NCBI GenBank assembly: GCA_044223515.1
Contig: JBGALV010000009.1
Coordinates: 1 to 64,000, forward strand
Source: SHVZ01 sp044223515
GTDB lineage: Bacteria > Pseudomonadota > Alphaproteobacteria > SHVZ01
DNA length: 64,000 bases
Direction: 5' to 3'
Part shown: piece by piece, positions 29,132-37,072 of the stretch
Layout: every line of letters begins with the position of its first letter
How positions within the stretch are numbered: the stretch's first letter is position 1
Translations under genes and position numbers: made by a program
Notes under the pieces: generated by a model
Told to the model about the DNA's origin: nothing
The model's database searches: none
Seen by the model: only the letters and a program-made list of their open reading frames with translations

Positions 29132-29809
29132 ATGTACGAGTTCAACCTCGCCGGCCTGCTTCCCTATATCGATCCGTTGCCTGCGGCGCTCGTCACGACG
29201 CTGTGGCTGAGCCTGCTTGCGATCGTCTTCTCGATCCTGGTCGGCCTGGTCGGCGCGCTCTGCCGCACGAGCCTCGGCATCGTTCCGCGCTTCATCGGCG
29301 CCGCCTATGTCGAGGTGCTGCGCAACATCCCGCTGCTGGTGGTGATCTACCTGATCTATTTCGGCCTGGCGCAGGTCGGGATCCGCGTCAGCAACTTCAA
29401 CTCATCGCTGATCGCGCTGACCCTGAACGCCGGCGCCTACATGACCGAGATCTTCCGCGGTGGCCTGCTCGCGATCCCGCGTGGCCAGTACGAAGCGGCA
29501 CGCTCGCAAGGCATGACCTCGGTCCAGCTCTATCGCTACGTCGTCTTCCCGCAGGTCTTCCGCATCATCTACGCGCCGATGGGCAATCTGATCATCGGCA
29601 TCGTCATCGGCTCGTCGCTGGCTTCCGTGATCGGCGTCGAGGAGGTGACGACCTGGATGCGGCGGGCGGGCGACGAGACTTTCCGCTACATGGAGGCCTT
29701 CCTCGCCGTCGGGATCGTCTATGTCCTGATGGCGCAGACGATCAACATCGGCCGCATCCTCACCGGGCGCTGGCTGCTGTCGCGCGCCCCGATCGGAAAC
29801 CGCCGATGA
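29132..29809 (+). CDS. Amino-acid ABC transporter permease 1
   Basis: A 225-residue HisMQ-type inner-membrane permease with about five helices. AALVTTLWLSLLAIVFSILVG is the first helix and GLLAIPRGQYEAARSQGMTSVQLYRYVVFPQ is the EAA-type coupling loop (partly quoted). It overlaps the second permease by 4 nt (ATGA). Confidence 0.9.
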   Translation: MYEFNLAGLLPYIDPLPAALVTTLWLSLLAIVFSILVGLVGALCRTSLGIVPRFIGAAYVEVLRNIPLLVVIYLIYFGLAQVGIRVSNFNSSLIALTLNAGAYMTEIFRGGLLAIPRGQYEAARSQGMTSVQLYRYVVFPQVFRIIYAPMGNLIIGIVIGSSLASVIGVEEVTTWMRRAGDETFRYMEAFLAVGIVYVLMAQTINIGRILTGRWLLSRAPIGNRR

Positions 29810-30456
29810 GCCCGCAGGTCGCCGCCTACTGGTTCGTCTTCCTGAAGGGAGCGGCAATCACGCTCTGGATCAGCTGGCTCGCGCTGATCCTGGGCGGCGT
29901 CCTCGGATTCGTCGTCGGCATGATGCGCATCTCGAAATGGGGGGCGATACGCTGGCTCGCCATCGGCTACACCGAGATCTTCCGCTCGGTGCCGCCGATC
30001 GTGCTGTTCTTCGGCTGTTTCTACGGCTTCTCGTACGCGCTCCAGCTCGATCTATCGCCCTTCTCGGCGGCGACGGTGGCGTTGACGCTGACGGCCAGCG
30101 CGCTGATGAGCGAGGTCGTGCGTGCCGGCATCGAGAGCGTGAGCAACGGCCAGTGGCAGGCGGCGTATTCGCAGGGCATGCGCTACGATCAGGTATTCCG
30201 CTACGTCGTCTGGCCGCAGGCCGTGCGCGTGATGCTGCCGCCGTCGGTCGGCGTCTATATCTCGACGCTGAAGGATTCCTCGCTCGCCTCGATCATAGGC
30301 TACGTCGAGCTCACCAAGTCGGGGCTGCTGGTGCGCGAGTCGACCGGCATCAGCTTCGAGGTGCTGCTGATAATCGCCATCATGTACTTCATCATCAACT
30401 ACTCGATCTCGCTCGTCGGCACCGCGCTTGAGAGAAGGTTCAAGTATGTCCACTGA
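29806..30456 (+). CDS. Amino-acid ABC transporter permease 2
   Basis: A 216-residue HisMQ-type permease, partner of the preceding protein. It starts MSPQVAAYWFVFLKGAAITL at 29806 inside the end of permease 1. The coupling loop IESVSNGQWQAAYSQGMRY and the VGVYISTLKDSSLASIIG segment are typical. The longer open frame from 29203 is antisense-like shadow sequence. It overlaps the ATPase gene by 11 nt. Confidence 0.9.
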   Translation: MSPQVAAYWFVFLKGAAITLWISWLALILGGVLGFVVGMMRISKWGAIRWLAIGYTEIFRSVPPIVLFFGCFYGFSYALQLDLSPFSAATVALTLTASALMSEVVRAGIESVSNGQWQAAYSQGMRYDQVFRYVVWPQAVRVMLPPSVGVYISTLKDSSLASIIGYVELTKSGLLVRESTGISFEVLLIIAIMYFIINYSISLVGTALERRFKYVH

Positions 30457-31198
30457 TCCTCGATCGCCGGTGCTCCGCATCGAAGGGCTGGTCAAGCGCT
30501 ACGGCCCGCACGTGGTCATTGACGGCGTCGATCTCGACGTCGCGCCCGGGCAGGTCGTGGTCTTCGTCGGTCCGAGCGGCACCGGCAAGTCGACGCTGCT
30601 CCGCTGCGTCAACGGGCTCGAGGACATCCAGGGCGGCAGCATCACCTTCGAGGGCCAGCCGGTGCTCTCGCGGTCCAGCGCGATCCATGCCGTGCGCCGG
30701 CGGATCGGCATGATCTTCCAGAGCTTCAATCTCTATCCGCACCTGACCGCGCTCGAGAACGTCACGCTGGCGCCGGTCAAGGTGCTGGGCGAGCCGGCGA
30801 AGGAAGTGGAGGAACGCGCCCGCGCCCTCTTCCGCAAGGTCCGTCTCGAGCATCGCGCGCACGCGTTCCCGAGCCAGCTCTCCGGCGGCGAGCAGCAGCG
30901 GGTGGCGATCGCCCGGGCGCTCGCGATGAACCCGCATCTCCTGATGTTCGACGAGCCGACTTCGGCGCTCGATCCAGAGACCGTCGGGGATGTGCTGGCG
31001 GTGATGGAAGACCTCGCCCGCGAAGGCCGCACGATGCTGGTGGTGACCCACGAGATCGGCTTCGCGCGACATGTCGGCGACCGCATGATCTTCATGGACG
31101 GCGGCAAGATCGTCGAGGACCGTCCGCCCGAGGAGATGATCGCGGCGCCGGAGAATCCGAGGACCAAGCAGTTCCTCGGCTCGATCCTACATCACTAA
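30446..31198 (+). CDS. Amino-acid ABC transporter ATPase
   Basis: A 250-residue ATPase of the polar amino-acid uptake (GlnQ/HisP) type. Walker A is GPSGTGKST, the Q-loop is in MIFQSFNLYPHLTALENV, the signature is LSGGEQQRVAIARAL and Walker B is LLMFDEPTSALDPE. The ATG at 30446 is preferred over a TTG six codons upstream. It completes a four-component importer. Confidence 0.93.
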   Translation: MSTDPRSPVLRIEGLVKRYGPHVVIDGVDLDVAPGQVVVFVGPSGTGKSTLLRCVNGLEDIQGGSITFEGQPVLSRSSAIHAVRRRIGMIFQSFNLYPHLTALENVTLAPVKVLGEPAKEVEERARALFRKVRLEHRAHAFPSQLSGGEQQRVAIARALAMNPHLLMFDEPTSALDPETVGDVLAVMEDLAREGRTMLVVTHEIGFARHVGDRMIFMDGGKIVEDRPPEEMIAAPENPRTKQFLGSILHH

Positions 31199-31247
31199 TT
31201 TAAATAGTAGTTACTTTTCAAATTTGCCGCGCTAGAAACGCGGCGCC

Positions 31248-32675
31248 ATGACCGCCGAGATCCCCACCGGCTGGCGCGAGCTTTTCACGCGCCGGAATGC
31301 CCCGCCGCTGATCACGCTCAGCCTCGGCGTGGCGTTGCACGCCTTCAACGGCTTCCTGGTCGCGACCGCATTGCCGACCGCCGTGCTCGAGATCGGCGGC
31401 ATCGAGTTCATGAGCTGGTCGTTCACGGTATATCTGGTGCTGTCGATCGTCGGCGGCGCCGGCGCTGCGCGCCTCAAGCAGACGGTCGGCGGACGCCGCG
31501 CCATGATCCTGCCGGCGCTGATCTTCCTCGCCGGCACGCTGGTCGCGGGATTTGCGCCCTCGATGCCGGTGTTCCTGGTCGGACGGGCCTTGCAGGGGAT
31601 CGGTGAGGGCGTCATCTCCGCCCTCTGCTACGTCTTCATCCCGGTGCTGTTTCCGTCCCGCCTCATCGCGCGCGTCTTCGGCGTCGAGGCGATGGTCTGG
31701 GCGCTCGGATCTTTCGGCGGTCCGGTGATCGCCGGCATCCTGACCGAGACCGCCTCCTGGCGGATGGCGTTCTTCGTCAATGTGCCCGTCGCTCTCCTCT
31801 TCCTGGCGCTGGTCACGCGCTTCGTGCCGACGGAGGGCGGCAGCCCGGACCCCAAGGCCGGGTCCGTACCGCTCGGGCGCCTTGCCGGCTGCGGCATCGG
31901 CATCATGCTGGTCGCGGTCGCGGCCATCAGCGGCGGCACGATATCGGCCACGCTGCTGATCCTCGGCGCCTTCGCGATGCTGATCGGCGTTTTTTTCATC
32001 GACCGGCGCCGGCCGGACCGGCTCTTCCCCAGCGACGCGTTCGCGCTGACGACGACGGTCGGCATGGGTCTCTGGATGATCCTCCTGATGCCGGTCGCCC
32101 ATTCGCCGGTCTCCACATACCTCAACATCTCGATCCAGAACCTCTGGGGGTATGCGCCGACCGCAGCCGGCCTGATCCACGCGACCATGGCCCTCTCCTG
32201 GAGCGGTTCGGCCCTCTTGGTCGCCGGCATCGACTCGCCTGCCCGTCGCCTGGCGCTTATCCGGCTTGGGCCTGTCCTGATCGTCTCGGGTCTGCTCGGT
32301 ATCCTGCTCGCGATGCGGAACGACGTTCCCTGGGCGGTCGTCCCCTGCCAGGTTGCGATCGGCACCGGCTTCGGCTGCTGCTGGTCGTTCCTCAGCCAGG
32401 CGATCATGGAGGCAGCCCGGCCGGGCGAGCGCGACGCGGCCACGACCATGCTTCAGACGGTGCTCTCCAGCGGCTTCGCGCTCGGGGCGGCGATCGCCGG
32501 ACTCGGCGTCAATTCGGCCGGTTTCGCCCCTCAGCTCGGCGCCGAAGGCATCGTCCAGCCGATGACCCGCGCCATCCTCACCGGCGTCTGCATCGGCGCC
32601 TTCGCGATCCTCGCCGCGTTCGGCGTGCGCCTGAAGCCCAAAGCCGACGGTCCGTCGCCGGCTGCGGGGCGTTGA
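31248..32675 (+). CDS. MFS transporter (drug/metabolite efflux type)
   Basis: A 475-residue major facilitator with 12-14 hydrophobic segments. The motif A-like region is degenerate (RLKQTVGGRRAMILPAL), while the first helices (ITLSLGVALHAFNGFLVATALPTAV) and GRALQGIGEGVISALCYVFIP resemble DHA2-type exporters. The substrate is unknown. A hairpin GCCGCG/CGCGGC (31226-31244) ends 3 nt before the ATG and no Shine-Dalgarno is visible, so the mRNA may be leaderless or the start may differ. An AT-rich block at about 31195-31225 is the likely promoter area. Confidence 0.85.
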   Translation: MTAEIPTGWRELFTRRNAPPLITLSLGVALHAFNGFLVATALPTAVLEIGGIEFMSWSFTVYLVLSIVGGAGAARLKQTVGGRRAMILPALIFLAGTLVAGFAPSMPVFLVGRALQGIGEGVISALCYVFIPVLFPSRLIARVFGVEAMVWALGSFGGPVIAGILTETASWRMAFFVNVPVALLFLALVTRFVPTEGGSPDPKAGSVPLGRLAGCGIGIMLVAVAAISGGTISATLLILGAFAMLIGVFFIDRRRPDRLFPSDAFALTTTVGMGLWMILLMPVAHSPVSTYLNISIQNLWGYAPTAAGLIHATMALSWSGSALLVAGIDSPARRLALIRLGPVLIVSGLLGILLAMRNDVPWAVVPCQVAIGTGFGCCWSFLSQAIMEAARPGERDAATTMLQTVLSSGFALGAAIAGLGVNSAGFAPQLGAEGIVQPMTRAILTGVCIGAFAILAAFGVRLKPKADGPSPAAGR

Positions 32676-32739
32676 CGGCTCTCGCCTCCGGGTATATTTC
32701 AAGGGATATCAAGGATTTCCGGGCGCGCGGGGGCGCGCC
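32672..32739 (+). promoter_or_regulatory. Putative sdh promoter and leader hairpin
   Basis: TTGACG (32672-32677) and TATATT (32693-32698) are 15 bp apart, a plausible promoter overlapping the MFS stop. A GC-rich hairpin GGCGCGC/GCGCGCC with a GGGG loop (32722-32739), followed by TTAATTT, lies just before the sdhC ribosome-binding site. It could act as an attenuator or as a terminator of the upstream transcript. Confidence 0.45.
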
Positions 32740-32759
32740 TTAATTTCCGGGGGAACCCT

Positions 32760-33149
32760 ATGGCATCCGCCCAGCGGCCGCTGTCGCCGCATCTCCAAGT
32801 CTACCGGTGGCAGATCACCATGGCGATGTCGATCGTCCATCGGGCGACAGGCATCGCGCTGTCGGCCGGGGCGGTCGCGCTGGTCTTCTGGCTCGTGGCG
32901 CTGGCGAACGGCCCCGACGCCTTCGAGATCGCCCAGGCGATCGCCGGCTCCTGGCTGGGATATCTCTGCCTCGCCGGCTGGTCCTTCTGCCTCTTCTATC
33001 ACCTGGCCAACGGCATCCGGCACCTGGTCTGGGACATGGGCTACGGCTTCGAGATCCCGCAGCTCTACGCCTCTGGCTACTTCACTGTCGCCGTCGCGAT
33101 CGGGCTCACGATCCTCGCCTGGATCGGCGGCCTCTACTGGCTTCGCTGA
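32760..33149 (+). CDS. sdhC: Succinate dehydrogenase cytochrome b556 subunit
   Basis: A 129-residue membrane anchor of complex II with three helices. RPLSPHLQVYRWQITMAMSIVHRATGIAL is the family signature (quoted as one motif region); the HRATG histidine region and the YHLANGIRHLVWDMG segment contain the heme and quinone-site residues. It passes electrons from SdhB to ubiquinone. It is first in the sdhCDAB operon, 11 nt from sdhD. Confidence 0.93.
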   Translation: MASAQRPLSPHLQVYRWQITMAMSIVHRATGIALSAGAVALVFWLVALANGPDAFEIAQAIAGSWLGYLCLAGWSFCLFYHLANGIRHLVWDMGYGFEIPQLYASGYFTVAVAIGLTILAWIGGLYWLR

Positions 33150-33160
33150 GGGAAACAGAC

Positions 33161-33541
33161 ATGGCCATGCGCACTGCGATCGGCCGCGTCCGCGGCCTCG
33201 GATCGGCCAAGACCGGCACTGAGCACTGGTGGATGCAGCGGATCACCGCCGTCGGCCTGATCCCGCTGACGCTCTGGTTCGTGGCGTCCATCGTCATGAT
33301 GGCGGGCGCCGAGTTCGAGACCGCCTATCTCTGGATCGCCTCGCCTGCCGGCGCGGTGCCGATGATCCTGCTGCTGCTCGCCGGCCTCTGGCACGGCAAG
33401 CTCGGCCTCCAGGTGGTGATCGAGGACTACGTCCACGCCGAGGGCCTCAAGGTGGCGCTGCTGATGCTCGTCACGCTGGCGACCGTCGGTCTCGGCGTCG
33501 CCGCGGTCTTCGCCGTCTGCAAGATTTCGTTCGGGGAGTAG
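33161..33541 (+). CDS. sdhD: Succinate dehydrogenase hydrophobic anchor subunit
   Basis: A 126-residue three-helix anchor. GRVRGLGSAKTGTEHWWMQR at the N terminus and LAGLWHGKLGLQVVIEDYVH, carrying the second heme-ligand histidine area, are typical of alphaproteobacterial SdhD. The ATG at 33161 is preceded by GAGGGAAA. The longer frame from 32807 is the shadow of sdhC. It is 4 nt from sdhA. Confidence 0.92.
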   Translation: MAMRTAIGRVRGLGSAKTGTEHWWMQRITAVGLIPLTLWFVASIVMMAGAEFETAYLWIASPAGAVPMILLLLAGLWHGKLGLQVVIEDYVHAEGLKVALLMLVTLATVGLGVAAVFAVCKISFGE

Positions 33542-33545
33542 GGCC

Positions 33546-35339
33546 ATGCCCCAGGCCTATCAGATCATCGACCATTCCTACGACGTCGTGGTCGTCGGCG
33601 CCGGCGGCGCCGGGCTCCGCGCCACGCTCGGCATGACCGCGGCGGGCCTCAAGACCGCCTGCGTAACCAAGGTGTTCCCGACCCGCAGCCACACGGTCGC
33701 GGCGCAGGGCGGCGTCGGCGCCGCGCTCGGCAACATGGGCGACGGCGACAACTGGCGCTACCACATGTACGACACGGTCAAGGGCTCCGACTGGCTCGGC
33801 GACCAGGACGCGATCGAGTACATGTGCCGGAACGCGATCCCGGCGATCATCGAGCTTGAGCATTTCGGCGTGCCGTTCTCGCGCACGCCCGAGGGCAAGA
33901 TCTACCAGCGCCCCTTCGGCGGCCACACGCTCGAAGGCGGCAAGGGCCTGGCCAAGCGTGCCTGCGCCGCCGCCGACCGCACGGGCCATGCGATCCTGCA
34001 CACGCTCTATCAGCAGTCGCTCCGCCACGGCGCCGAGTTCTTCGTCGAGTATTTCGCGCTCGACCTGATCATGGACGAGGAAGGTGCGTGCCGCGGCGTC
34101 ATGGCCTGGAGCCTCGACGACGGCACCATCCATCGCTTCCGGGCACATCAGGTGGTGCTGGCGACCGGCGGATACGGCCGCGCGTATCAGACCTGTACCT
34201 CGGCGCATACCTGCACCGGCGACGGCGGTGGCATGGTGCTGCGCGCAGGATTGCCGCTCCAGGACATGGAGTTCGTGCAGTTCCACCCGACCGGCATCTA
34301 CGGCGCCGGCTGCCTCATCACCGAAGGCGCCCGCGGCGAGGGCGGCTATCTCACCAACTCCGAGGGCGAGCGCTTCATGGAGCGTTATGCGCCGTCGGCC
34401 AAGGATCTCGCCAGCCGCGACGTCGTCAGCCGCGCCATGACGATCGAGGCGAACGAAGGCCGCGGCTGCGGCGCCGAGAAGGACCACATGATGCTCCACC
34501 TGGAGCATCTCGATCCGAAGGTGCTGCACGAGCGCCTGCCCGGCATCTCCGAGACCGCGCGCATCTTCGCCGGCGTCGACGTGACCCGCGAGCCGATCCC
34601 GGTGCAGCCGACGGTCCACTACAACATGGGCGGCATCCCGACGAACTACCACGGCGAGGCGATCCGCCCGACCAAGGACAACCCGGATGCCGTCTGCCAG
34701 GGCCTGATGGCGATCGGCGAGGCGGCCTGCGTCTCGGTCCACGGCGCCAACCGCCTCGGCACCAACTCGCTGCTCGACCTCGTGGTCTTCGGCCGGGCCG
34801 CCGCGCACCGCGCCGCCGAGACGATCAAGCCGGGGCAGGCGCACAAGCCGCTCTCGGCCTCGGCCGGCGACCAGGCGCTCGCCCGCCTCGACCGCTTCCG
34901 CAACGCCAAGGGCGCAAGCCCGACCGGCAAGATCCGGCTCGAGATGCAGAAGGCGATGCAGCAGCACGCTGCCGTCTTCCGAGACCAGGGTTCGATGGAG
35001 GCCGGTCTCCGCAAGATCGGCAACGTGCACGCCTCGATGGCGGATGTCGGCGTCACCGATCGTTCGATGATCTGGAACTCGGATCTCGTCGAGACCCTCG
35101 AGCTCGACAACCTGATCGGACAGGCGATCGCGACCCTGGCGTCCGGCGAGGCCCGCAAGGAAAGCCGCGGCGCGCATGCCCGCGACGACATCAAGGACCG
35201 CGACGACGTCAACTGGATGAAGCACTCGCTTGCCTGGGTCGACGGCAAGGGCAAGGCGACGCTCGGCTATCGCGAAGTCCACATGTACACGCTGTCGAAC
35301 GAGATCCAGGTCATCCCGCCCAAGGCGCGGGTCTACTAG
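33546..35339 (+). CDS. sdhA: Succinate dehydrogenase flavoprotein subunit
   Basis: A 597-residue catalytic subunit that oxidises succinate to fumarate. The dinucleotide fold is at VVVVGAGGAGLRATLG. FAD is expected on His49 in SHTVAAQGG. EFVQFHPTGIYGAG, TEGARGEGGYL and HGANRLGTNSLLDLVVFG are the substrate and FAD motifs. It is full length for the family. A very long antisense open frame (33471-36002) overlies it but is a codon-bias artefact. Confidence 0.96.
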   Translation: MPQAYQIIDHSYDVVVVGAGGAGLRATLGMTAAGLKTACVTKVFPTRSHTVAAQGGVGAALGNMGDGDNWRYHMYDTVKGSDWLGDQDAIEYMCRNAIPAIIELEHFGVPFSRTPEGKIYQRPFGGHTLEGGKGLAKRACAAADRTGHAILHTLYQQSLRHGAEFFVEYFALDLIMDEEGACRGVMAWSLDDGTIHRFRAHQVVLATGGYGRAYQTCTSAHTCTGDGGGMVLRAGLPLQDMEFVQFHPTGIYGAGCLITEGARGEGGYLTNSEGERFMERYAPSAKDLASRDVVSRAMTIEANEGRGCGAEKDHMMLHLEHLDPKVLHERLPGISETARIFAGVDVTREPIPVQPTVHYNMGGIPTNYHGEAIRPTKDNPDAVCQGLMAIGEAACVSVHGANRLGTNSLLDLVVFGRAAAHRAAETIKPGQAHKPLSASAGDQALARLDRFRNAKGASPTGKIRLEMQKAMQQHAAVFRDQGSMEAGLRKIGNVHASMADVGVTDRSMIWNSDLVETLELDNLIGQAIATLASGEARKESRGAHARDDIKDRDDVNWMKHSLAWVDGKGKATLGYREVHMYTLSNEIQVIPPKARVY

Positions 35340-35351
35340 GGGACGCGCGCC

Positions 35352-36095
35352 ATGGCTGAATTCACCCTTCCCGCGAACTCCAAGGTCACCGAAGGCAACA
35401 AGTTCCGGATCTATCGCTGGGATCCGGACTCGGGCGAAAACCCGCGTCTCGACACCTTCGAGATCGACCGCGATCAGTGTGCGCCGATGGTTCTGGACGC
35501 GCTGATCAAGATCAAGACCGAGATCGACTCGACCTTGACGTTCCGCCGCTCCTGCCGCGAAGGCATCTGCGGGTCGTGCTCGATGAACATCGACGGCACC
35601 AACACGCTGGCCTGCCTCAAGCCGATCGACGAGGTGAAAGGCGCGATCGACATCTATCCGCTGCCGCACATGCCGGTGGTCAAGGATCTGGTGCCGGATC
35701 TTTCGACGCCCTACGCCCAGTACGCCTCGATCCAGCCGTGGCTGCAGTCGGCGTCTCCGCCGCCGCCGGACGTCGAGCGCCGTCAGAGTCCGGAAGAGCG
35801 CGCCAAGCTCGACGGCCTCTGGGAATGCGTCCTGTGCTTCTGTTGCTCGACCAGCTGCCCCAGCTACTGGTGGAACGGCGATCGTTACCTGGGCCCTGCG
35901 ATCCTGCTGCAGGCTTATCGCTGGATCGCGGACTCGCGCGACGAGGCGACCGGCGAGCGTCTCGACGCGCTCGAGGATCCGTTCCGCCTTTATCGCTGCC
36001 ACACGATCATGAATTGCACGCGCACGTGCCCGAAAAACTTGAATCCGGCGAAGGCCATCGCCGAGATCAAGAAGCTGATGGTGGCGCGCCGCTAG
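35352..36095 (+). CDS. sdhB: Succinate dehydrogenase iron-sulfur subunit
   Basis: A 247-residue electron carrier. The [2Fe-2S] cysteines are in SCREGICGSCSMNIDG with a later NTLAC. The [4Fe-4S] and [3Fe-4S] ligands are in CVLCFCCSTSCPSYWW and CHTIMNCTRTCPKNLNP. The RYNPDTGE-like opening reads YRWDPDSGENPRLD. It ends the sdhCDAB operon 12 nt after sdhA. Confidence 0.96.
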   Translation: MAEFTLPANSKVTEGNKFRIYRWDPDSGENPRLDTFEIDRDQCAPMVLDALIKIKTEIDSTLTFRRSCREGICGSCSMNIDGTNTLACLKPIDEVKGAIDIYPLPHMPVVKDLVPDLSTPYAQYASIQPWLQSASPPPPDVERRQSPEERAKLDGLWECVLCFCCSTSCPSYWWNGDRYLGPAILLQAYRWIADSRDEATGERLDALEDPFRLYRCHTIMNCTRTCPKNLNPAKAIAEIKKLMVARR

Positions 36096-36116
36096 TCTTT
36101 ATCGAGGGAGACGAAC

Positions 36117-36305
36117 GTGTCTGGGACTGGACCTTGGATTCTGGGCGGGATCATCGCCGCGACCGCGCTCTATGCGCTGACGATCGCCTCGCATGCGCAT
36201 AGCCAGGGCGCATACTACGCGGGCTTGCTTTATGCGGGCTTCGCCTTCGTGTTCATCATGGGCATGATCCGCCGCGGCTACGACAGGCTCGAATCCCGGC
36301 ACTGA
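36117..36305 (+). CDS. Small two-helix membrane protein
   Basis: A 62-residue protein starting with GTG, 21 nt after sdhB. It has two hydrophobic helices (about 7-26 and 33-51) joined by a short histidine-bearing loop (SHAHSQGAYY), and ends in a basic tail MIRRGYDRLESRH. I do not recognise a family. It shares TGATG with the next gene (1-nt overlap), so it is translated in the same message. Its position suggests a complex II accessory or unrelated membrane factor; there is no direct evidence. Confidence 0.7.
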   Translation: MSGTGPWILGGIIAATALYALTIASHAHSQGAYYAGLLYAGFAFVFIMGMIRRGYDRLESRH

Positions 36306-37072
36306 TGCCGAGCTGGGATCCATCCCAGTACGCCAAGTTCGGCGATCATCGCCTACGACCCGCGCTCGACCTGATCGGACGCATTCCGGACATCGGGGCG
36401 CGCCGCATCGTCGATCTCGGCTGCGGGCCCGGCGAGATCACCGAGATCCTCGCCGCCCGTTGGCCCGAGGCCGAGACGGTCGGCCTCGACTCCTCTCCCG
36501 ACATGCTGAAGAAGGCGCGCGCCCTGAACGGCCGCGCCTGCTACGTCGAAGGCGATTTCGCAGGCTGGTCGCCCGATCCCAAGGTCGACCTGCTGTTCTC
36601 CAACGCCTGCCTGCAATGGCTTCCGGATCACGAACGCCTGTTCCCGCGGCTTGTCGAACAGGTGGTGAAAGGCGGCACGATCGCGATCCAGATGCCGCAC
36701 AACCACGACCAGTCCTCGCACCGGATCATTGCGGGCCTCTCCGAGGAGGCGCCGTTCAAGCCTCATCTTGCCGGCAAGCTCCGTCACGATCCCGTCGCAT
36801 CTCCGGACACATACTGGCGCCGGCTCAGGCCGCTGGTGGCGAAGATCGATATCTGGGAGATCGACTATCTTCAGGCGCTCGCGGGCGAGGATCCGGTGCT
36901 GAACTGGACGATGGGCACAGCACTCCGCCCCGTGCTTGACGCGCTCGACGACACGCTGCGTCCGCAATTCGTCGAGAAGTATCGCGAGGGCCTCAGGTCC
37001 GCCTATCCGCGCGAGGCCGACGGCTCGACGTTGTTCCCGTTCCGCCGCCTGTTCATCCTCGCCGAGCGCTAG
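36305..37072 (+). CDS. tam: Trans-aconitate 2-methyltransferase
   Basis: A 255-residue SAM-dependent methyltransferase that esterifies trans-aconitate, a spontaneous inhibitor derived from the TCA intermediate cis-aconitate. WDPSQYAKFGDHRLRPALDL at the N terminus and RIVDLGCGPGEITEIL (SAM motif I) are diagnostic for Tam. NACLQWLPDH and IAIQMPHNHDQSSH follow. Its position after sdhCDAB fits a TCA-housekeeping role. It overlaps the small membrane protein by 1 nt and the convergent rlmI by 4 nt. Confidence 0.92.
   Translation: MPSWDPSQYAKFGDHRLRPALDLIGRIPDIGARRIVDLGCGPGEITEILAARWPEAETVGLDSSPDMLKKARALNGRACYVEGDFAGWSPDPKVDLLFSNACLQWLPDHERLFPRLVEQVVKGGTIAIQMPHNHDQSSHRIIAGLSEEAPFKPHLAGKLRHDPVASPDTYWRRLRPLVAKIDIWEIDYLQALAGEDPVLNWTMGTALRPVLDALDDTLRPQFVEKYREGLRSAYPREADGSTLFPFRRLFILAER

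Noticed and set aside
33471..36002. 843-codon antisense open frame over sdhA/sdhB
   Set aside because: It lies opposite well-conserved sdhA and sdhB, has an Arg/Ala/Asp/Val-rich composition with no domain, and is explained by high GC3 codon use.
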